From Piscicola geometra (lineage: Eukaryota > Annelida > Clitellata > Hirudinida > Piscicolidae), in contig OX030958.1 of the NCBI GenBank assembly GCA_943735955.1, positions 1,808,493 through 1,872,492 of the forward strand: 64,000 nt of DNA. Reading direction: 5' to 3'. This document shows positions 52,626-64,000 of this stretch, piece after piece. Both the position numbers and the translations under genes were made by a program. The notes beneath the pieces were generated by a model. That model saw only the letters and a program-made list of their open reading frames with translations. It had not been told where the DNA came from and did no database searches. Numbering within the stretch: position 1 is the first letter of the stretch; each line of letters opens with the position of its first letter.

Positions 52626-52903
52626 AATTGGTATTTAACAAAACTGCGCCTTAGAAATCTCCATTAGGCTTATTAAATTTTTGGAACTTTATAGTCGGAT
52701 ATTTGAAAAAGATGAATTTTTATGTAAAAACACTAGAATGAACCGTCATTTGAGATTTTATTCAAAAAAACTTCACACCCAAACTCAAAATACAATTTTG
52801 AAAATATGACGACATGGTAAAAGTGGGATATGTTTTAATCGATGACTTTAATATAATATAATTCAAAAATAGTAATTAAAAACTATAATCTTTAAACTAT
52901 AAA

Positions 52904-53125
52904 CTATAGCTTTGCTGAATTTCCGCTTGTTCGGTAAGAGGCATCACGAAATAAAGTATCAAATGAAAGAAAGTGATTTTCTTTGACTGAAATAAAAAAA
53001 CTGTGCCTCACATGTTTGCCAAGCAATCTGTGTTCTGGGCGGTCAGTTTTGCTGAAATAAATACTTGCTTGATATGGATAACCATCAGCCGAACACCACA
53101 TCCAGCTTGTACCCGACTTTTATTC
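52904..53125 (-). pseudogene. Second piggyBac transposase fragment
   Basis: The minus strand reads VGYKL, a +1 shift, then MWCSADGYPYQASIYFSK, RLLGKHV and SFDTLFRD before a stop. This is the core piggyBac block with the W(C)...GY motif and the Asp of the FFDN(F)F region (SFD here). It is not from the same family as the element in CPSF1. No ends were found. Confidence 0.6.
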
Positions 53126-53129
53126 GTTT

Positions 53130-54600
53130 ACCACGAATAAACATTTTAGCTCCTTGTTGTCTGTAGTATGAAAATATGGATTAATAAATATCCAGCTTGT
53201 TATCGAAACAGCTTAGCTGTTTGAAAACTATATTTAATATGATTGACTGCAAACTTTGTGTCTTTCTATATTTAGGTTTTCAATTTCGAAAAAACTTGCT
53301 TTATGTATACTCATATATGTATTATAGAGTACAAAAATAATTTCAAACACAATAATTGTATTAATCTTTTTAAATTGAGCAAATAGTTTTTCAGATAATC
53401 AGTGAACACTGACAGCCATAAAACCTCATCTAACAAACAAGATAAAATTTCTGAATTTAATTTTTTTTTAGTTTTCTTATTTCCTTCTTTTTTTCACACA
53501 ATTGTTACTATATGCTGCGTAAATGAGAAATTTAAAATCAATTTTTAAAAATGACGCCCGTAATGACGGCCATTTAAATCTTCATAACTTGTTATTTATC
53601 ACTAAAATAGCTATTTTTACTTCATGAAATGGTTTTTGAAAATAATTTAATTAATATTCAATTACTTTTTAACGTTAAAACTTTAATTATTTTAAAAGAT
53701 CCCAGTATTGTAGAAACACCTATATTAACAAGCAGATCATGATAGTGTATTAATGTCCCGATCACCATGATGAGAATTGGGACAGTGCTATTTTACTAGT
53801 TTAGAAGCTTCATGAAATAAATTATTAGATGATATCAAAATACTCTTCATTCAATGCATTCAGAAAAAAAATTATATTACTCACTTGTTGCCTAATAAAT
53901 CGCGATGATCAGCGGGACGCTAAAATCAGAACAGAAAATGCTGGAATGAACAAAATAGCCAAAAACTCATATAAATTGAGTATTCTAAAATCGAGTGAAG
54001 TAAAAACACGTTTTTAAATATGCCTATGACTGAATAAACCAAACCGGATCGAAATAACTGAAACATAAACCTAAATATTTAATATTTGAAATTTGTAAAA
54101 GAAATTTAAAACATGCGTTTTTAGCCTATTTTCAATTTTTAAATAGCTAGAAAGTATAATATCGTAGTATTTATTATGAATATTTTACATGGATAATATT
54201 TTTATATTCCTTTTATTCAAAAAAAATGCATCCAGTCTGGATACGATTCTCGATTCTTTATAAAAACAAGTAAAACACTGCAAAATCTGTAATCGATTCT
54301 TGATTAACCCATATACTATATTATATTTCAGTATATTATATTATTTTATTATTATGTATTTTGGTGATAGTTTAACTATATTTTAAATACTAAAATATTT
54401 TTATTTTCAGCTAAATAAAAAAAAAAAATTTCAAGAATTTTTTTACTAATGAGAGTGACCCTACGTTCCCGAAGTGAAACATAGCCAAAAAATTCAGTTT
54501 TCATGAAAACAAAGAAATTAATTTAAAATTATAAAACACCTATTAAATTGTTAGTCAAGCAGTAACAGAAAAAAGTTATACTCACGTCTGTTATCAATTC
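53130..54600. other. AT-rich region without recognisable features
   Basis: No gene, RNA or repeat family recognised. One plus-strand frame (53829-54017) has unremarkable composition and no motif. Confidence 0.35.
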
Positions 54601-54619
54601 AGCAACAAAACGAAAAAAC

Positions 54620-55333
54620 TAAAACTAAAAGACATGAAAATTATGTTTTTTTATCAACTTTAGTCTGGAATAACTTGTTGAAAAACCAAACTATCTTTTT
54701 AAAACTTTTTATAAAATAACAACGAACATCTTGACTCAACATAGAGTGAAAATTAAACTTTCTTTTAAAACGCTTCATTGTCTCATTTAGGTCTTTGAGA
54801 TATGTTCTACATTGGGAGCGTTGGGTCAATAAATGTGAATAAAGTCATAGGATAAGTTAATAGAAGTTGTCTTTCCACCAAAATTGTGGTCGATTGAATG
54901 CCTCATGACTAAATATAATACATGAAGTTGATATCCTGTGTACTGAGGTATAGGAATGCTTTTCTCTTCACTTTTTTTTGGATCAGAACAACAACTTCCT
55001 TTTTACTCCAGTATTGACACTTTTAGTATCACAGATTATAACTTCAATACTTTTCCACAAATGGTATTGTTCTAAAACTTCAGTTATTTCATATTATTAA
55101 AGCTTTAAGCTAAAAGTTAGTGCTGCTAGAAGAACTTCACGATGCTGAATTTTTAAAACAACTTTTTTTAATTTTTTCACTGCCAAAGTGTAGAGCCGAA
55201 TTTTCTTTTTAACAGTTTCTTCAAAGTTCTGCTGTATTTCCTGTGATTCAACAGATGCCTTATACATTGCCTTGTATAATGCATATTGAGCTGGTGTTGT
55301 AATGAAAACACCTTGTTCAGAAAGTTGTTTCAA
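54620..55333 (-). pseudogene. Decayed RNase H-fold transposase-like sequence (tentative)
   Basis: The minus strand holds a 78-codon frame (55333-55097, TPAQYALYKAMYKASVE, a Lys-rich stretch). After it a broken frame reads ICDTKSVNTG, resembling the (S/C)DTT.VNTG block in a family of uncharacterised transposase-like proteins. Too many stops for function. The family assignment is weak. Confidence 0.3.
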
Positions 55334-55339
55334 AACTTT

Positions 55340-58190
55340 TTCTGATTAAAAAAAACTTTAATTAGTCGTTTTATTATACCGCACTTCAATGAAATATTTC
55401 AATCGGTGTTCGGTGTGTGGTTTTATGAAGAAAAAACAAAAAATTACTAAATACCTCATTTTAACACTATTTCTCGTCATTTAAAGTTATCCAAAAATTA
55501 AAATCTCAAAAAAAGTGAAAATTTTATAAGCCATACTTGTTGTAGTAAACTTGAAATATAATTTTCACAATTTTTATATTTACCATTTCTAATTAAATTA
55601 ATTAAATGAGTTCAAGTAGAAGAAGTTTAAATAATCCTGACATGTTTTGCTATATTTATGGAAAATACACATGAAAAGAAAACAGAAAAACTCGGTTACT
55701 TTGGTGATAAAACCTGGGCCACACCAAACTTGTGAAACGTGTAAAAAACCTTTATAATAGAAGATTACTGGAAAAAGAAAATGTTTTTAATTGAGCAAAC
55801 CAATGGTTCCAAGAGAAACTAGAATCCATTTCGAAGATTAATATTTTTTCCTCTTACATATGATTTGAACCAAACAAAAAAACCGTAGTGTAAGTAGACT
55901 AATCCCGAATTTATCCCAAATTGGTTCCTGATTCAGAAAAAATGCCGATACCAACAATATATAACATTATTTTTCTAATTTTAATGAAAATTATTTAAAA
56001 GATCAGATTTTTTTGTTAAAACTAGTGAAGCATATAAATGATTAAAACATTATATTAAAAAAATCGAGTTTATGGAAAAAAATTCTTACCATATTTGAAT
56101 TCAATGGATCAAATTTATACAAAATCCGCTTATGATATCCTGGCATCGAAATAGCTGTTGACCAGTGTTAACATTAAATTTAATTTATTAAAATTTTAAA
56201 GAAAGTTTTTTTACGTATTTTTCAACGGGCGCAATTTCTCAACCTTATTTGTTACAGGCAATGTGCAGAATCAGAGAATCCATGGAATGTCTGAAATTTT
56301 TAAGCCACGCATGAATTTCCTAATTAGATCATGCAATCATTAGAATAAATCTTTACTTTCATTTTGTTACTAGTTTATTTTTCTAGTTTAATAGTTTATA
56401 CAACAAGTTAAAGATGAATGGAGGTTTTTTAATAAATCGAAAAAGAAAAAAAGTTAAAGTATAACTTTGTTTACAGTTTCATAGTTTATTGCCACATGTT
56501 AAAGATATATTATCTTTTATAATTTTTTCAAAAGTACGTTTTAATAATATGTTTACAGGTTCATAGTTTTTTACAAAAAGTTCAAGATAAATAGTAAAAA
56601 ATAGACAAATCATTAAAAAACCATGGAATGACTGATTGAATCAGGCGTTCCATGGATTGACTGTAAAATATATACGAGACTAAGTTCTTTAAAATTTGAG
56701 TTTGAAAGCAAACATACGTTATTATGCCCGTGAGTTCAAATGCTATTAGTTGTCCAAAAAGATGTAAGAAAGGAATTGTTTCAAAATAATGAATTTTAGC
56801 AAAATCTTATAAATTTAATGATGAATTTTTTCACTTTATTTTATTTTATTATTATACTTGTCATTTTAAAAGTTTCAATACTAATTTACTTTCAATGAAA
56901 TTAAAATTAGTCATAATGTTATTGAAATTCAGTTACGATAATATATATTTTTAAAATATTAATATAAGTTTTTAATGATATTATCATTAAATGTTGTACT
57001 ACTCTATGACCCTAACCCTAATCCAAATTCTATTCTATAATATATTACGAAATTATAAGATTGCGCAAAAAAACAAAAACTATTGATTGCCAAAATTCAA
57101 GCTTTGCGTGAAATATTTATATTCATTTGGGAATATAATTTCTTTAATAACGTGGTCTTTTTTTTATTTTGTTAAACATAAAAATAATGGAAAAAATTTT
57201 AATTTTTAAAAATTGTTTTGAAATTGTTCGTAAAATCTTGTTTAAGACATCATTTTAAAATTGCATTCTATAAATATATTTTTAACTTTTAAAAATAAAT
57301 AATAATAAACATAAAAAATAAAAAAAAAGAAAGAAAAAGAATTGAGTGACAAGGGGAAATAGAGATAACGTGAAAGAGTGGATGGGATAAATAAGAACGA
57401 TGGGCCGGTGTGCATTGGAGAGGATGGAGTTGAGTGCTAACTTCATCATTGCAGGCATGTTCTTTCATTATCTTTCGATAACTTCTAAAAATTAAATATT
57501 AGAAAAAAATTATTAATGTCTAATATTAAATTATTCTTATTAAAGTTATAATAATATAGATTTGTCTAGAACTCAACTTTTTATAAAGATTTTCCTTTTA
57601 ATGATTACTTTTAAGTTTTTTTGCTAATTGATATTAACAAGTTATTTGAATTATTTGTCATGGAGCTCTTGAGATTAACATGAATCGCTTAAATCGCTTG
57701 TTTCATCGACTAGCAAATTTAGTTTTCTTCAGAATTATAAAGTAAAAATAGTTTTTAAAACTAAAAGTTTAAGTTATGAGTCTAGTAAAAAACCCGCTCA
57801 ACAATAATTTAGCAAATTGATTTAGCGTAGTTTTTATTATATAAACTAGTAAGCAAAAATTGTGAACATTTTATTATTAAAAAAAAAGTAAAATGCATTT
57901 TTTTAAATAACGTGACTAATTGATATTTAAAACAGTTTTTAATGTTTATAGATTGTTTATTATAGTTTTATATGCTGTAGAACCGCCTCTAGCTTTCATA
58001 AATGCTTTCAGACGGTATGGCAGTGATCTAAGTTAACTTTCGATTAACGCGTTAATCAATTAACGCCCGTTAAAAATTTTAACGCTATTGAAAATTGTAA
58101 TTAAAATTTTAATAGACTAAAATTTATCAAAAATAAACTGTTTTTTGCTGTGTTTGCTACATTGCCAGCAAGTGAACACAAACACTCTCT
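55340..58190. other. AT-rich region, little structure
   Basis: No gene recognised. At 56350-56600 a degenerate repeat of about 100 bp (TTTACAGTTTCATAGTTTAT, ACAGGTTCATAGTTTTTTAC) occurs two to three times. CCTAACCCTAA at 57010 is a single short telomere-like run, probably chance. Confidence 0.35.
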
Positions 58191-58199
58191 TAATTTACT

Positions 58200-58900
58200 G
58201 TCAAAAAACGAATGGAAAAAGTGCTTTTCATCAAAAAACTTTTCATTCTATCTAGATTTGCAACAAAATTTCTAGGCGGTGAAAATACGTGACATGTTCA
58301 ATAGTGTTACTGGCAATTTGTCACTTTACACAAGAAATATGCACTTCAGAACATGATCCAGCTTATGTTATTCGTTTCAAAATAAAAATGTCTTTCCGAA
58401 CTGGAGCAGAGAAAGATTAATCAGAATATCCAATGGTTAAGAATTGCCACATCATTAGACCCCCGATTTTAAAACTTGAAATGTCTTCAAAAGGATGAAA
58501 GAGAAACAACGTAGAAAGAGTTGGAGAAACTAGTAGAAGATAAGAAAACCCCCAAAACTATACAGCCTTCATCAAACAAGAGAATGCGAACATATGTAGC
58601 TTCAGATACTGAAGATGAAGATACCTCAATGATTACTAGGTCAACCATTCAACGTTATAGAACAGAATCTGGAGTAGGCTTTGAGAGTTGTCTTCTTGTT
58701 TGGTGGCAACAACACAAAGGAGCATATCCGTTTTTGCGAAACTGGCAAAAAAGTACTTGTTATCTTCTGCAAGTTCAGATCCATGTGAACGTCTATTCAG
58801 CTTGTCAAGACACATAGTTAGAAAGAAAAGAGCTTCATTTGATCCAACCAATGTTGGAAAACTTGTTTGCGTGAGTAACTGGCTCAAAAATGATGTGTGA
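58200..58900 (+). pseudogene. hAT transposase C-terminal fragment
   Basis: Broken plus-strand frames: LLSKNEWKKCF and IATSLDPRF.NLKCLQKDERE (the usual aldPRFK block), a linker with ASDTEDEDTS, and the dimerisation domain LAKKYLLSSASSDPCERLFS, then RHIVRKKRASFDPTNVGKLV. The last block is the hAT C-terminal signature (a(S)S...ERlFS.....R..L.P..v..L). A frameshift near 58690 splits linker and dimerisation domain. It stops at 58898. Confidence 0.75.
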
Positions 58901-58954
58901 AAGTTGCATTCTTTATTATTTATATATTCATTTTTTTCTTTCAAATGTCGATTA

Positions 58955-59046
58955 CTTTTAGAAATAAATTCTGATAAAACTTCTATTACATTTGAATTTG
59001 AAGAAAAAGCGCTATAGAAATCTATTTGATTGATTGATTGATTGAT
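58955..59046 (+). mobile_element. LINE-C-type 3' tail fragment
   Basis: AAGCGCTATAGAAATCTATT followed by (TGAT)n equals the LINE-C tail at 52590-52625. No coding part. Confidence 0.5.
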
Positions 59047-59284
59047 TTGTGAGAAAAAAATCTTAAAATACTATTTTATACTAATGTCAAGTATTCAAAA
59101 ACATTGCGTTAAAATACGATTAACGGCGATTAACATATTTCATCGTGGAACAGCTCTAATAATAATTTTAAAATGTGAATCACTTCGAAAATCTAGTATT
59201 ATAATTATTATAGGGCTTGATTTTCGAGCTAGTTAAAACTAGAAAACTCACATTAATATTTTCTTGAAAACTTGATTTAATATA

Positions 59285-60150
59285 GGCTCTAAGTTATACC
59301 TTATTATTCAAAATGTTTGTCCGAACCATATTTTTCAAGTGTTTTCACAAGTTTTCAATAAGGTTTAGGTCTGGCAATTGAAGCAGCCAGTCAAAGGTTT
59401 TCCAACCTTCCTGTCTAATAAAAGTCTGAGCAGTTTTTGAGCGATGATTTGGTGTTCCATCATCTTGAATTCTTCATTTCCAAAAAAAGAACTAGCAGAC
59501 CAATGAAGTTTTTGTTTTAGAACATTCAAGTACCACTCGCTTTTCAGCTTTCTTCTATTCCCAGGAAATAAATTTTTCAAGCTCCATTTTTTGCAACATA
59601 TCATTTCTGTTTCACGGTTTGTTTTCTTACATCTTTGTTTTAATGAATTTTTTTGTGCAGCAATTTTGGTTTTGTCTGCAAAAAGAACTCTGCCCCAAAA
59701 TTCCTCATCTTTTTTATTATACTTTTTTGGCGAATTTAAATCAAAGATGATGATGTCACCGTGTAAGCAAAGGTTTTCTCGGAGCTACTTTTCACTTTTT
59801 CTTCGAATATCTTCTCACTATGCTCGGATCAACATTCAAACCAAATCCTCGTTTTTCTTGCTTCAGTTCCAGACTTGATTTTGTGGACGACTTTCGAATA
59901 GGTATTTCCATGGTTTAGAAATAAATTCTCATTTACTTTTTTTAACCACAGTTTTTTCTTGATGAATCGACAAAACCCTTTTCATGGGATTTTTTAAACA
60001 AAATATGTCTCAGCTCTGAAAACTATTTTAATTGATACCACGATTGTTTTTACCTTCATAATTGCTGAAATACCTCTAATAGAAACATCCATTTGAGATG
60101 AGACTTGGCCAATGGTAGGAGGGAGAAGCATAATAATTGATTTTAACATT
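59285..60150 (-). pseudogene. Tc1/mariner-like transposase remnant
   Basis: Minus-strand pieces in order: an HTH-like part (about 60140-60060, PTIGQVSSQMDVSIRGISAI), LELKQEKRGF..NVDPSIVRR, EEFWGRVLFADKTKI (usually FSDES, with the first Asp), IQDDGTPNHRSKTAQTFI (second Asp) and WKTFDWLLQLPDLNLIENL (PDLNPIEN block with the third acid). There are several frameshifts, and the Trp after ENL is a stop. Terminal repeats were not found. Confidence 0.75.
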
Positions 60151-60489
60151 TAAAAACGTTCACTTAGGACATGAATAAAACTAAAAATACAAGATGTTTG
60201 GCACAAAAATTAATTGTTATGTCAAAAATACCCGCGATTAGAAAAAACACACAAAAATGGGAGTTGTTAAACCTTTTATTCACTAGAAAAACACATTTGT
60301 TAAACTTTTCAAAAGTTTTTTGCAATTTTTCATGTTTGAATCATCTTTGGTTAATACTTTCATTTAAAAAAGTCAAACTTTATTTTCAGTGAAAGGTTAT
60401 CTTTTGATTTCAACAGGCATAAAGTTCAATTCTTTTTTGCTTCTTTCTATAAACCAACCGTTTTAATTTTCAATTTTCTTTGAAACTTA

Positions 60490-60722
60490 GCTTGAAACCT
60501 CTGAAAGACGGGATATGGCTGTTGGCTCTTTTATAGCTAAACGTTTTTTTTCTTACTGTAGTCCTTTTTATGGAATTCTTTACCCTCATTTTAAACTTAA
60601 ACTTAGTCACTCAGCTTTCCGTCGAGGTCTGAAGACGTATTTGTTCAAAACGTGATGGCTGAGCGCTGCTGTTCGCTTCGTAAAGGGCGCTAAACAAATA
60701 ATTAGTGATTGATTGATTGATT
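60490..60722 (+). mobile_element. LINE-E 3'-end fragment
   Basis: The plus strand encodes a LINE C-terminus (AKRFFSYCSPFYGILYP, then HSAFRRGLKTYLFKT and stop), a short UTR with CGCTTCGTAAAGGGCGCTAA and a (TGAT)n tail. It is 5'-truncated. Confidence 0.7.
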
Positions 60723-60729
60723 AATACAT

Positions 60730-62140
60730 ACATGTATGTATATGTTCATTCAAAAGTGATATATAGCACTTTATTAATTTTTTCTACACAAACTTTAGCC
60801 AGAACTAAGATGAAAATATTTAGTTAAAAGTGCGCTACTAAAAAGATAAAAATTTTTTTTACATCATTAAATTTTGATAATTTTTATTTTTGGTTTAATC
60901 TGATTCAACAGAACTTTAAAGAAAAGATCTTTCTATATACAATTTCTTCATCATGTAATGGATTTAGTTCTAAGAAATTCAATTGAAAAAATTCATAATG
61001 AAAAGAAAAAATCTCAAAATTCAATATATGGATTTGTGAAGAAGGGTAGTGACAACTATGCAAATCTAGAGAAAGAAAATTAGAAAAAGTCATATTAAAA
61101 TAAAAGTTTTAAACATCCAATAGGTGGACGATATGTAGTTTCAATATGAATTCGGAAATGCTTACTGATATTACCAATAGCATGGGTTATTTCCATTAAT
61201 TATTTTTAAATCTCTCCTTATATTAGTAATGCATGGTGGTACTCTAGAGCAATAAGGCCTTTTGCTTTCAGCTATCTCAAGACTGACTCGAGCTGCTTGC
61301 TGAATTTCGTGACTTGATTTGTGAAGCTTTGTTTGATTTGTTTGTTTGGTTCAATGGTTCTTTTTTTATAAAAAAACATTATTGAGAAATAGGAAAACGA
61401 TTTGAAGAAACATAAAAATTAAAAAAATTCTTTAGAAAACAGTGGAATCTAAACACAAAGAAATAAATTTGTGCCAAAAGATCGATAAAAAAAAGTGCAA
61501 AAGTGCAAAAAAAATAAAAATATTAAGTTTATTTTTTATCAAACCTGTGTTATCTTGTATTGTATTGTATTATATGATTCAATTGCTTTATTCTGATTTT
61601 TATTTCAAATTATACTCATAAATAAAAATATACACTTTATTATGTCACAATACTTCCATTAACAGTTTTTGGATCCTAAAAAAGGTTTTTGAAATGAAAA
61701 TTTGTAAATGTAGAACGATTTTAGTACTTGAACTATGTTAACATGTAAACCAAAAAGAAAAAAAACATAGAGTAATTAAGAAAAATGAACTTAAACATTT
61801 TTGAAAAGCATCAACAGCTAAATACAAACTCATTTAAAGGGTAGAAGGATGCGAGAATATAAAAGGAATGCTTGCCACTTAAAGCATTGCAATTTCTGAA
61901 ATAAAAAAATGAAAATTATGAAAAAAATTACATCAATAACAAAAAAATTAAAAACACGATATGAAATAAGGAATATTATTGAAAAGACGTGAGTTTTTAC
62001 AAGCATAAACACTTTAGTTGGCAAAACTCATAAATATTTTTTTTCAAACCGACGATTGCATTTCTGCTTTGTTTATTAACAAGTTAGTTTCCAATATTGA
62101 AAAATAATTTAATTCTTCAATAAATGATTTTTTCCACAAC
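60730..62140. other. AT-rich region without recognisable features
   Basis: No exon or repeat identified. Upstream exons of the gene ending at 62466 may be hidden here. Confidence 0.3.
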
Positions 62141-62142
62141 AG

Positions 62143-62466
62143 CAAAACACCATTAACGACATGAAAAAATTCTTTGACCAACCACAATCACACCAACTAC
62201 TTCTGAACAACATCACGGACAACACTGGGGACAATAGCACAGAAGGTGGGTGTGTGATTAGAGATTATTGAAAGGTCGTTGAGAACTGAAGCCATAAAGC
62301 ATGTACAGCACCGACGAAATAGCATTATATTGAAACTATAAAGTATGCCTCAATATGAGACAAGACAGGTCAATGTGAGGATGATGAGGATTGTGATGAT
62401 GATTATAATACAAAGGATGATGATGATGATTTCAACTATGACGATGACAACTCCACCCAGATTTGA
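62143..62466 (+). CDS. Last two exons of an unrecognised acidic protein
   Basis: Exon 62143-62245 follows a TTTTTTCCACAACAG acceptor and is open in one frame only (NTINDMKKFFDQPQSHQLLL, then NNITDNTGDNSTE). It ends in phase 1 at GTGGGT. Exon 62369-62466 follows GACAAGACAG, continues in phase (GQCEDDEDCDDDY, then a run of Asp, FNYDDDNSTQI) and stops with TGA. The Asn/Asp-rich C-terminus has several N-x-T/S sites, so a secreted or surface protein is possible but not shown. I do not recognise the family. The 5' part was not located. The SINE-A begins 136 bp downstream. Confidence 0.5.
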
Positions 62467-62601
62467 TTGGTGTACTGGAAGAGAAGGAATGTTACACGTA
62501 TCTCTCATCAGTCCAAGCTTCAGGTGTGTGCTGCTAACATTCATAATTGCTTCGTTAGAAAACAGTAGATAATGAATACAAAAAACTATTTCAATGTATT
62601 G

Positions 62602-62797
62602 GCGAGCGGGTTGGCTTAGATGGTAAGTCGTTAGACCTGCAACTTAAAAGTCGCCAGTTCGAATCCCTGTACAGCCAACCGTGAGCTATCATATACCTAG
62701 TATATATGATGCGGTGTTTCACGACTTATGTCGTGTGAGTGGCGCTTCAGTTGCGTGCCCGGGCGCTATACAAAACTGGCATTTATTTGTTTATTTA
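62602..62797 (+). mobile_element. SINE family A, best preserved copy
   Basis: GGCGAGCGGGTTGGCTTAGA, TGGTAAGTCG (A box), AGTTCGAATCCCTG (B box), CCAACCGTGAGCTATCATAT body with a CTAGTATATATGATG hairpin, TTTCACGACTTATGTCGTGT, and the tail CAGTTGCGTGCCCGGGCGC, TATACAAAACTGGCATTTAT. About 45 tail bases agree with the 3' end of LINE-A (28190-28235 reversed). Confidence 0.9.
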
Positions 62798-62804
62798 CAA
62801 GTTT

Positions 62805-64000
62805 TTTTAATAATTTTTATTTATTTTTATAGTCTTTATTGATCACGGTTTGACAGACGCAGGCCATGTTACATGTTGCATAAGATACTAGATAATAGTA
62901 GATAATTATAGGATACTGATGCTAATGATAATGGTTTGGAAAAAAAATGCTACAAGACAAAGGATATGGTGAATAGGTAATAATTAAGTAGATAAATAAG
63001 TAATAAGAATCAGAGATGATAATATAAATATAAATGTAAATTATAGAATGTGATGTTTAACAAGACGAGGGAGGAATGTTTTACTTTCAAGCGTAGTATA
63101 TATAGGGGTATCAAAATTGTGTTTACGGGGTCTTAAGTTATGAGTAGATTTTTTAAGGAGGGGTAAGAAATGGTGAAGAACGTGGTCAGAGTTAGTAGAT
63201 ATTTTAAAGAATAGTTTGGTTTCTAAAGTGGTAAACATAGAAGTGATAGATGGGTAGAAAGAGGGAAGGTAGTAAAGTCTTATGAGTTTATTAATTAGGG
63301 ACTGGAGTTGCTTAATGTGAGGCTGATTAGCAAAACCAGACCAAGAAGGAGCTGCATACTTAAGGTGAGAGATGATGAGGGACTCAGTGATGTCAAAGAG
63401 TTTGGCACCAAAGAGTCCATGGGAACGGATTGTTTTGATGGCATGAAAAGTTTGAAAGCATTTATTGATAATGTGATCTATGTGTGGTGAAATGTTAAGG
63501 GTGTCAGTGAATGTGATACCTAAGATAGTGAGTTTGTTAGTGCGTTGAATGGAAGGATTTAAAGTTGGTGGTTTAATGCGTTTATAACTATTATGGACTA
63601 TGAGTTCAAATGATTTTTTGAGGTTGAGTGAGAGATTACTGAGCTTGGCCCACTTAGAGAGGGATTCAAGCTCTGATTGGATGGTGTGGGTGTTAGATGA
63701 TGGAATAATGAGATAGGTGTCGTCAGCGAATTTTAAAATATAATTAGAAGGGTGATAGGGTTGAAGTGAAGAGGCGTTGATTATAAAGGTAGATGGACCA
63801 AGAACTGAGCCTTGGACCACGCTAGAGTTGATGGGAAGGATACTAGAAAGATGATTTAAATAAATAATGGAATGTGATCGGTTGGAAAGGAATGAAATGA
63901 GAAGGTTATATATGTTGTCATCAAGAGGAAGAAGTGCAAGATTAGAGGCGAGGGTATGGTGATCAAGAGTGTCAAAGGCTTTAGTAAAGTCAAGAGCAAT
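62805..64000 (-). mobile_element. LINE-B with open reverse-transcriptase frame, continuing beyond the window
   Basis: The minus strand is open from the right edge (64000) to TAA at 63041. Motifs in order: IALDFTKAFDTLDHHTLA, VVQGSVLGPSTFII, and KFADDTYLII with intact FADD. The post-palm part follows (LTILGITFTDTLNISPHI, HLKYAAPSWSG), with a basic C-terminus (LPRLVKHHIL). The 3' UTR (63040-62812) ends TAACATGGCCTGCGTCTGTC, AAACCGTGATCAATAAAGAC and an A-rich tail. The SINE-B 3' end is the same sequence. No stop breaks the visible part, so this copy is young. Only the 3' half is in the window. Confidence 0.88.

Noticed and set aside
57005..57020. Telomere-like CCCTAACCCTAA
   Set aside because: Only about two units; too short to call an interstitial telomere.

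Overview
The window is nuclear DNA from an AT-rich invertebrate. Genes are split by many introns, and most of the sequence is mobile-element debris and simple repeats. A small neuropeptide precursor carrying two YMRFamide copies points to an annelid, most likely a leech: YMRFamide was first described from leeches, and low GC with many triplet and dinucleotide repeats fits a genome such as Helobdella. The species is an inference.

Host genes were found mainly by joining short exons. (1) CPSF1, minus strand, 5' end at 6913: six exons of the mRNA cleavage/polyadenylation factor, with the rest of the gene off the left edge. (2) A two-exon FMRFamide-related neuropeptide gene, minus strand, 15501-16002, 83 codons. 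(3) RNASEH2B, plus strand, 39586-47101: nine exons in a continuous frame, including the C-terminal PCNA-binding motif. Its last intron holds a broken integrase, two SINEs and a 1.74-kb array of a 17-bp repeat. (4) Weaker cases: a POLR1H (RPA12)-like zinc-ribbon exon at 48.8 kb that looks damaged, an unrecognised minus-strand terminal exon at 47.25-47.43 kb, and the last two exons of an unrecognised acidic protein at 62.1-62.5 kb.

Mobile DNA, left to right: a fold-back element (0.1 kb); a hAT MITE and an internally deleted piggyBac inside CPSF1 intron 5; SINE and LINE debris (7.3-9.3 kb); two hAT copies in opposite orientation, each with an 8-bp target duplication, flanking the neuropeptide gene (9.5-11.5 and 20.4-21.9 kb); a Harbinger element with convergent transposase and Myb-like genes next to a (TAC)n tract (24.6-27.5 kb); a LINE nested in a tandem duplication (28.2-30.7 kb); a Merlin transposase (33.3-33.9 kb); an inverted structure built of microsatellites (35.8-36.7 kb); a nearly intact LINE (37.0-39.3 kb); hAT, piggyBac, Tc1-like and other debris (49-60 kb); and a LINE with an open reverse-transcriptase frame running off the right edge.

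The most interesting pattern is that one tRNA-like SINE head occurs with two different 3' tails. Each tail matches the 3' end of a different LINE family in the same window. The second is the use of simple repeats as splice-site sequence: GT runs begin exactly at 5' splice sites, CA and ATC runs end at 3' splice sites, and the RNASEH2B minisatellite is an AG-free tract of about 1.75 kb leading directly to the last exon. I saw no wholly new defence or metabolic system. Exon calls rest on family resemblance recalled from knowledge plus splice-phase agreement, not on database searches.
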